Part shown: positions 59,613-59,739 of the stretch, in pieces
Layout: each line of letters begins with the position of its first letter
How positions within the stretch are numbered: the stretch's first letter is position 1
Source: an uncultured Clostridia bacterium
Lineage (GTDB): Bacteria; Bacillota; Clostridia; Christensenellales; Borkfalkiaceae
Length of the DNA: 59,739 nt
Direction of reading: 5' to 3'
Assembly: GCA_947174415.1 (NCBI GenBank)
Contig: CAMWIW010000009.1
Location: forward strand, 1-59,739
The notes under the pieces: generated by a model
Database searches by the model: none
What the model was told of the DNA's origin: nothing
The model's input: only the letters and a program-made list of their open reading frames with translations
Position numbers and translations under genes: made by a program

Positions 59613-59739
59613 TTCAAACGTGCCGCTATGGACATAAAAGCCGCCACCAAGATCTTCACCGTTGTCGATGATTTAACCGCCGTTCATCGTGAACAAAATG
59701 CCTATTGTTAAATACACAACACCTCCACAATAATCGTTT
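58870..59739 (-). repeat. GG-type beta-helix repeats (protein 2)
   Basis: About ten copies of the MNGGxISGNTA unit, reaching the window edge. Cores such as MNGGEISGNTATQGGAIYL show the Gly-Gly/Asn ladder of right-handed beta-helices. Confidence 0.75.
59613..59739 (-). pseudogene. upstream part of giant gene, in-frame TAA at 59673-59675
   Basis: Reading the minus strand in the frame of the giant gene, codons 59738-59676 give a normal repeat (GVVYLTIGILFTMNGG), then TAA at 59675-59673, then IIDNGEDLGGGFYVHSGTFE leading into the ATG at 59612. A repeat unit should read MNGG-E/T-I-I-D-N at this place, so a single change (GAA to TAA) explains the stop. The reading frame is intact on both sides, so this is a nonsense mutation, a phase-variable or recoded site, or a base error. 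Confidence 0.8.

Overview
The window looks like a chromosomal segment of an uncultured anaerobic Bacillota (class Clostridia), most likely a gut organism. The basis is: an electron-bifurcating type [FeFe] hydrogenase operon (HydC-HydB-HydA), a membrane pyrophosphatase, AddAB rather than RecBCD, KtrAB potassium uptake, NiaR control of NAD synthesis, a Spo0A-like response regulator, sigma-A type promoters (TTGACA-N17-TATAAT), and very large secreted repeat proteins. The family cannot be fixed from the sequence; a lineage near Christensenellales/Borkfalkiaceae is only a guess.

Layout. 1-1.7 kb: an edge fragment, an AT-rich gene of unknown function, tRNA-Ser(UGA), and an 86-bp tandem repeat that carries a copy of the 5' half of that tRNA. 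1.7-7.3 kb: a RadC-like protein, a membrane-anchored tyrosine phosphatase with a YhhN-like membrane domain, then glmM-glmS (UDP-GlcNAc precursor supply); glmM seems to start at ACG. 7.8-9.8 kb: ktrB-ktrA. 9.9-11.3 kb: an autoregulated-looking XRE regulator with comF, divergent from a small unknown gene. 11.3-13.9 kb: a GHKL histidine kinase, a 19-residue Trp-rich peptide gene with its own promoter, RBS and terminator, a Spo0A-like response regulator, and tRNA-Gln(CUG). 14-16.6 kb: an SGNH-hydrolase lipoprotein divergent from pnuC. 16.7-20 kb: an ECF sigma factor and a membrane protein with an anti-sigma-like position and an extracellular leucine-rich-repeat domain. 20.1-22.8 kb: nadB-nadC-niaR behind a promoter with a probable NiaR operator (nadA is absent). 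23-24.2 kb: a PRC-barrel-like protein and a small membrane protein. 24.3-30.7 kb: addB-addA. 30.8-35.3 kb: two lipoproteins, a D-2-hydroxyacid dehydrogenase, KDG kinase and an XRE regulator. 35.4-44.6 kb: energy metabolism (K+-dependent membrane PPase, a GltD-like flavoprotein, HIT protein, hydCBA) interrupted by an XRE/DUF pair with a tidy double operator. 44.7 kb to the end: two adjacent giant surface proteins (2198 aa and more than 2734 aa) made of right-handed-helix type GG repeats followed by long arrays of MBG/YDG-type Ig-like repeats; one has a C-terminal membrane anchor and the other does not, and the edge gene carries an in-frame stop.

The most notable signals are the kinase/peptide/Spo0A-like regulator cluster, a recurring promoter layout in which the -10 box lies 6-10 nt before a start codon with no Shine-Dalgarno (candidate leaderless mRNAs), two XRE operator pairs with helical-turn spacing, the ACG codon at the glmM start, and tRNA-derived tandem repeats. 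Everything was read by eye; no database search or structure prediction was run.
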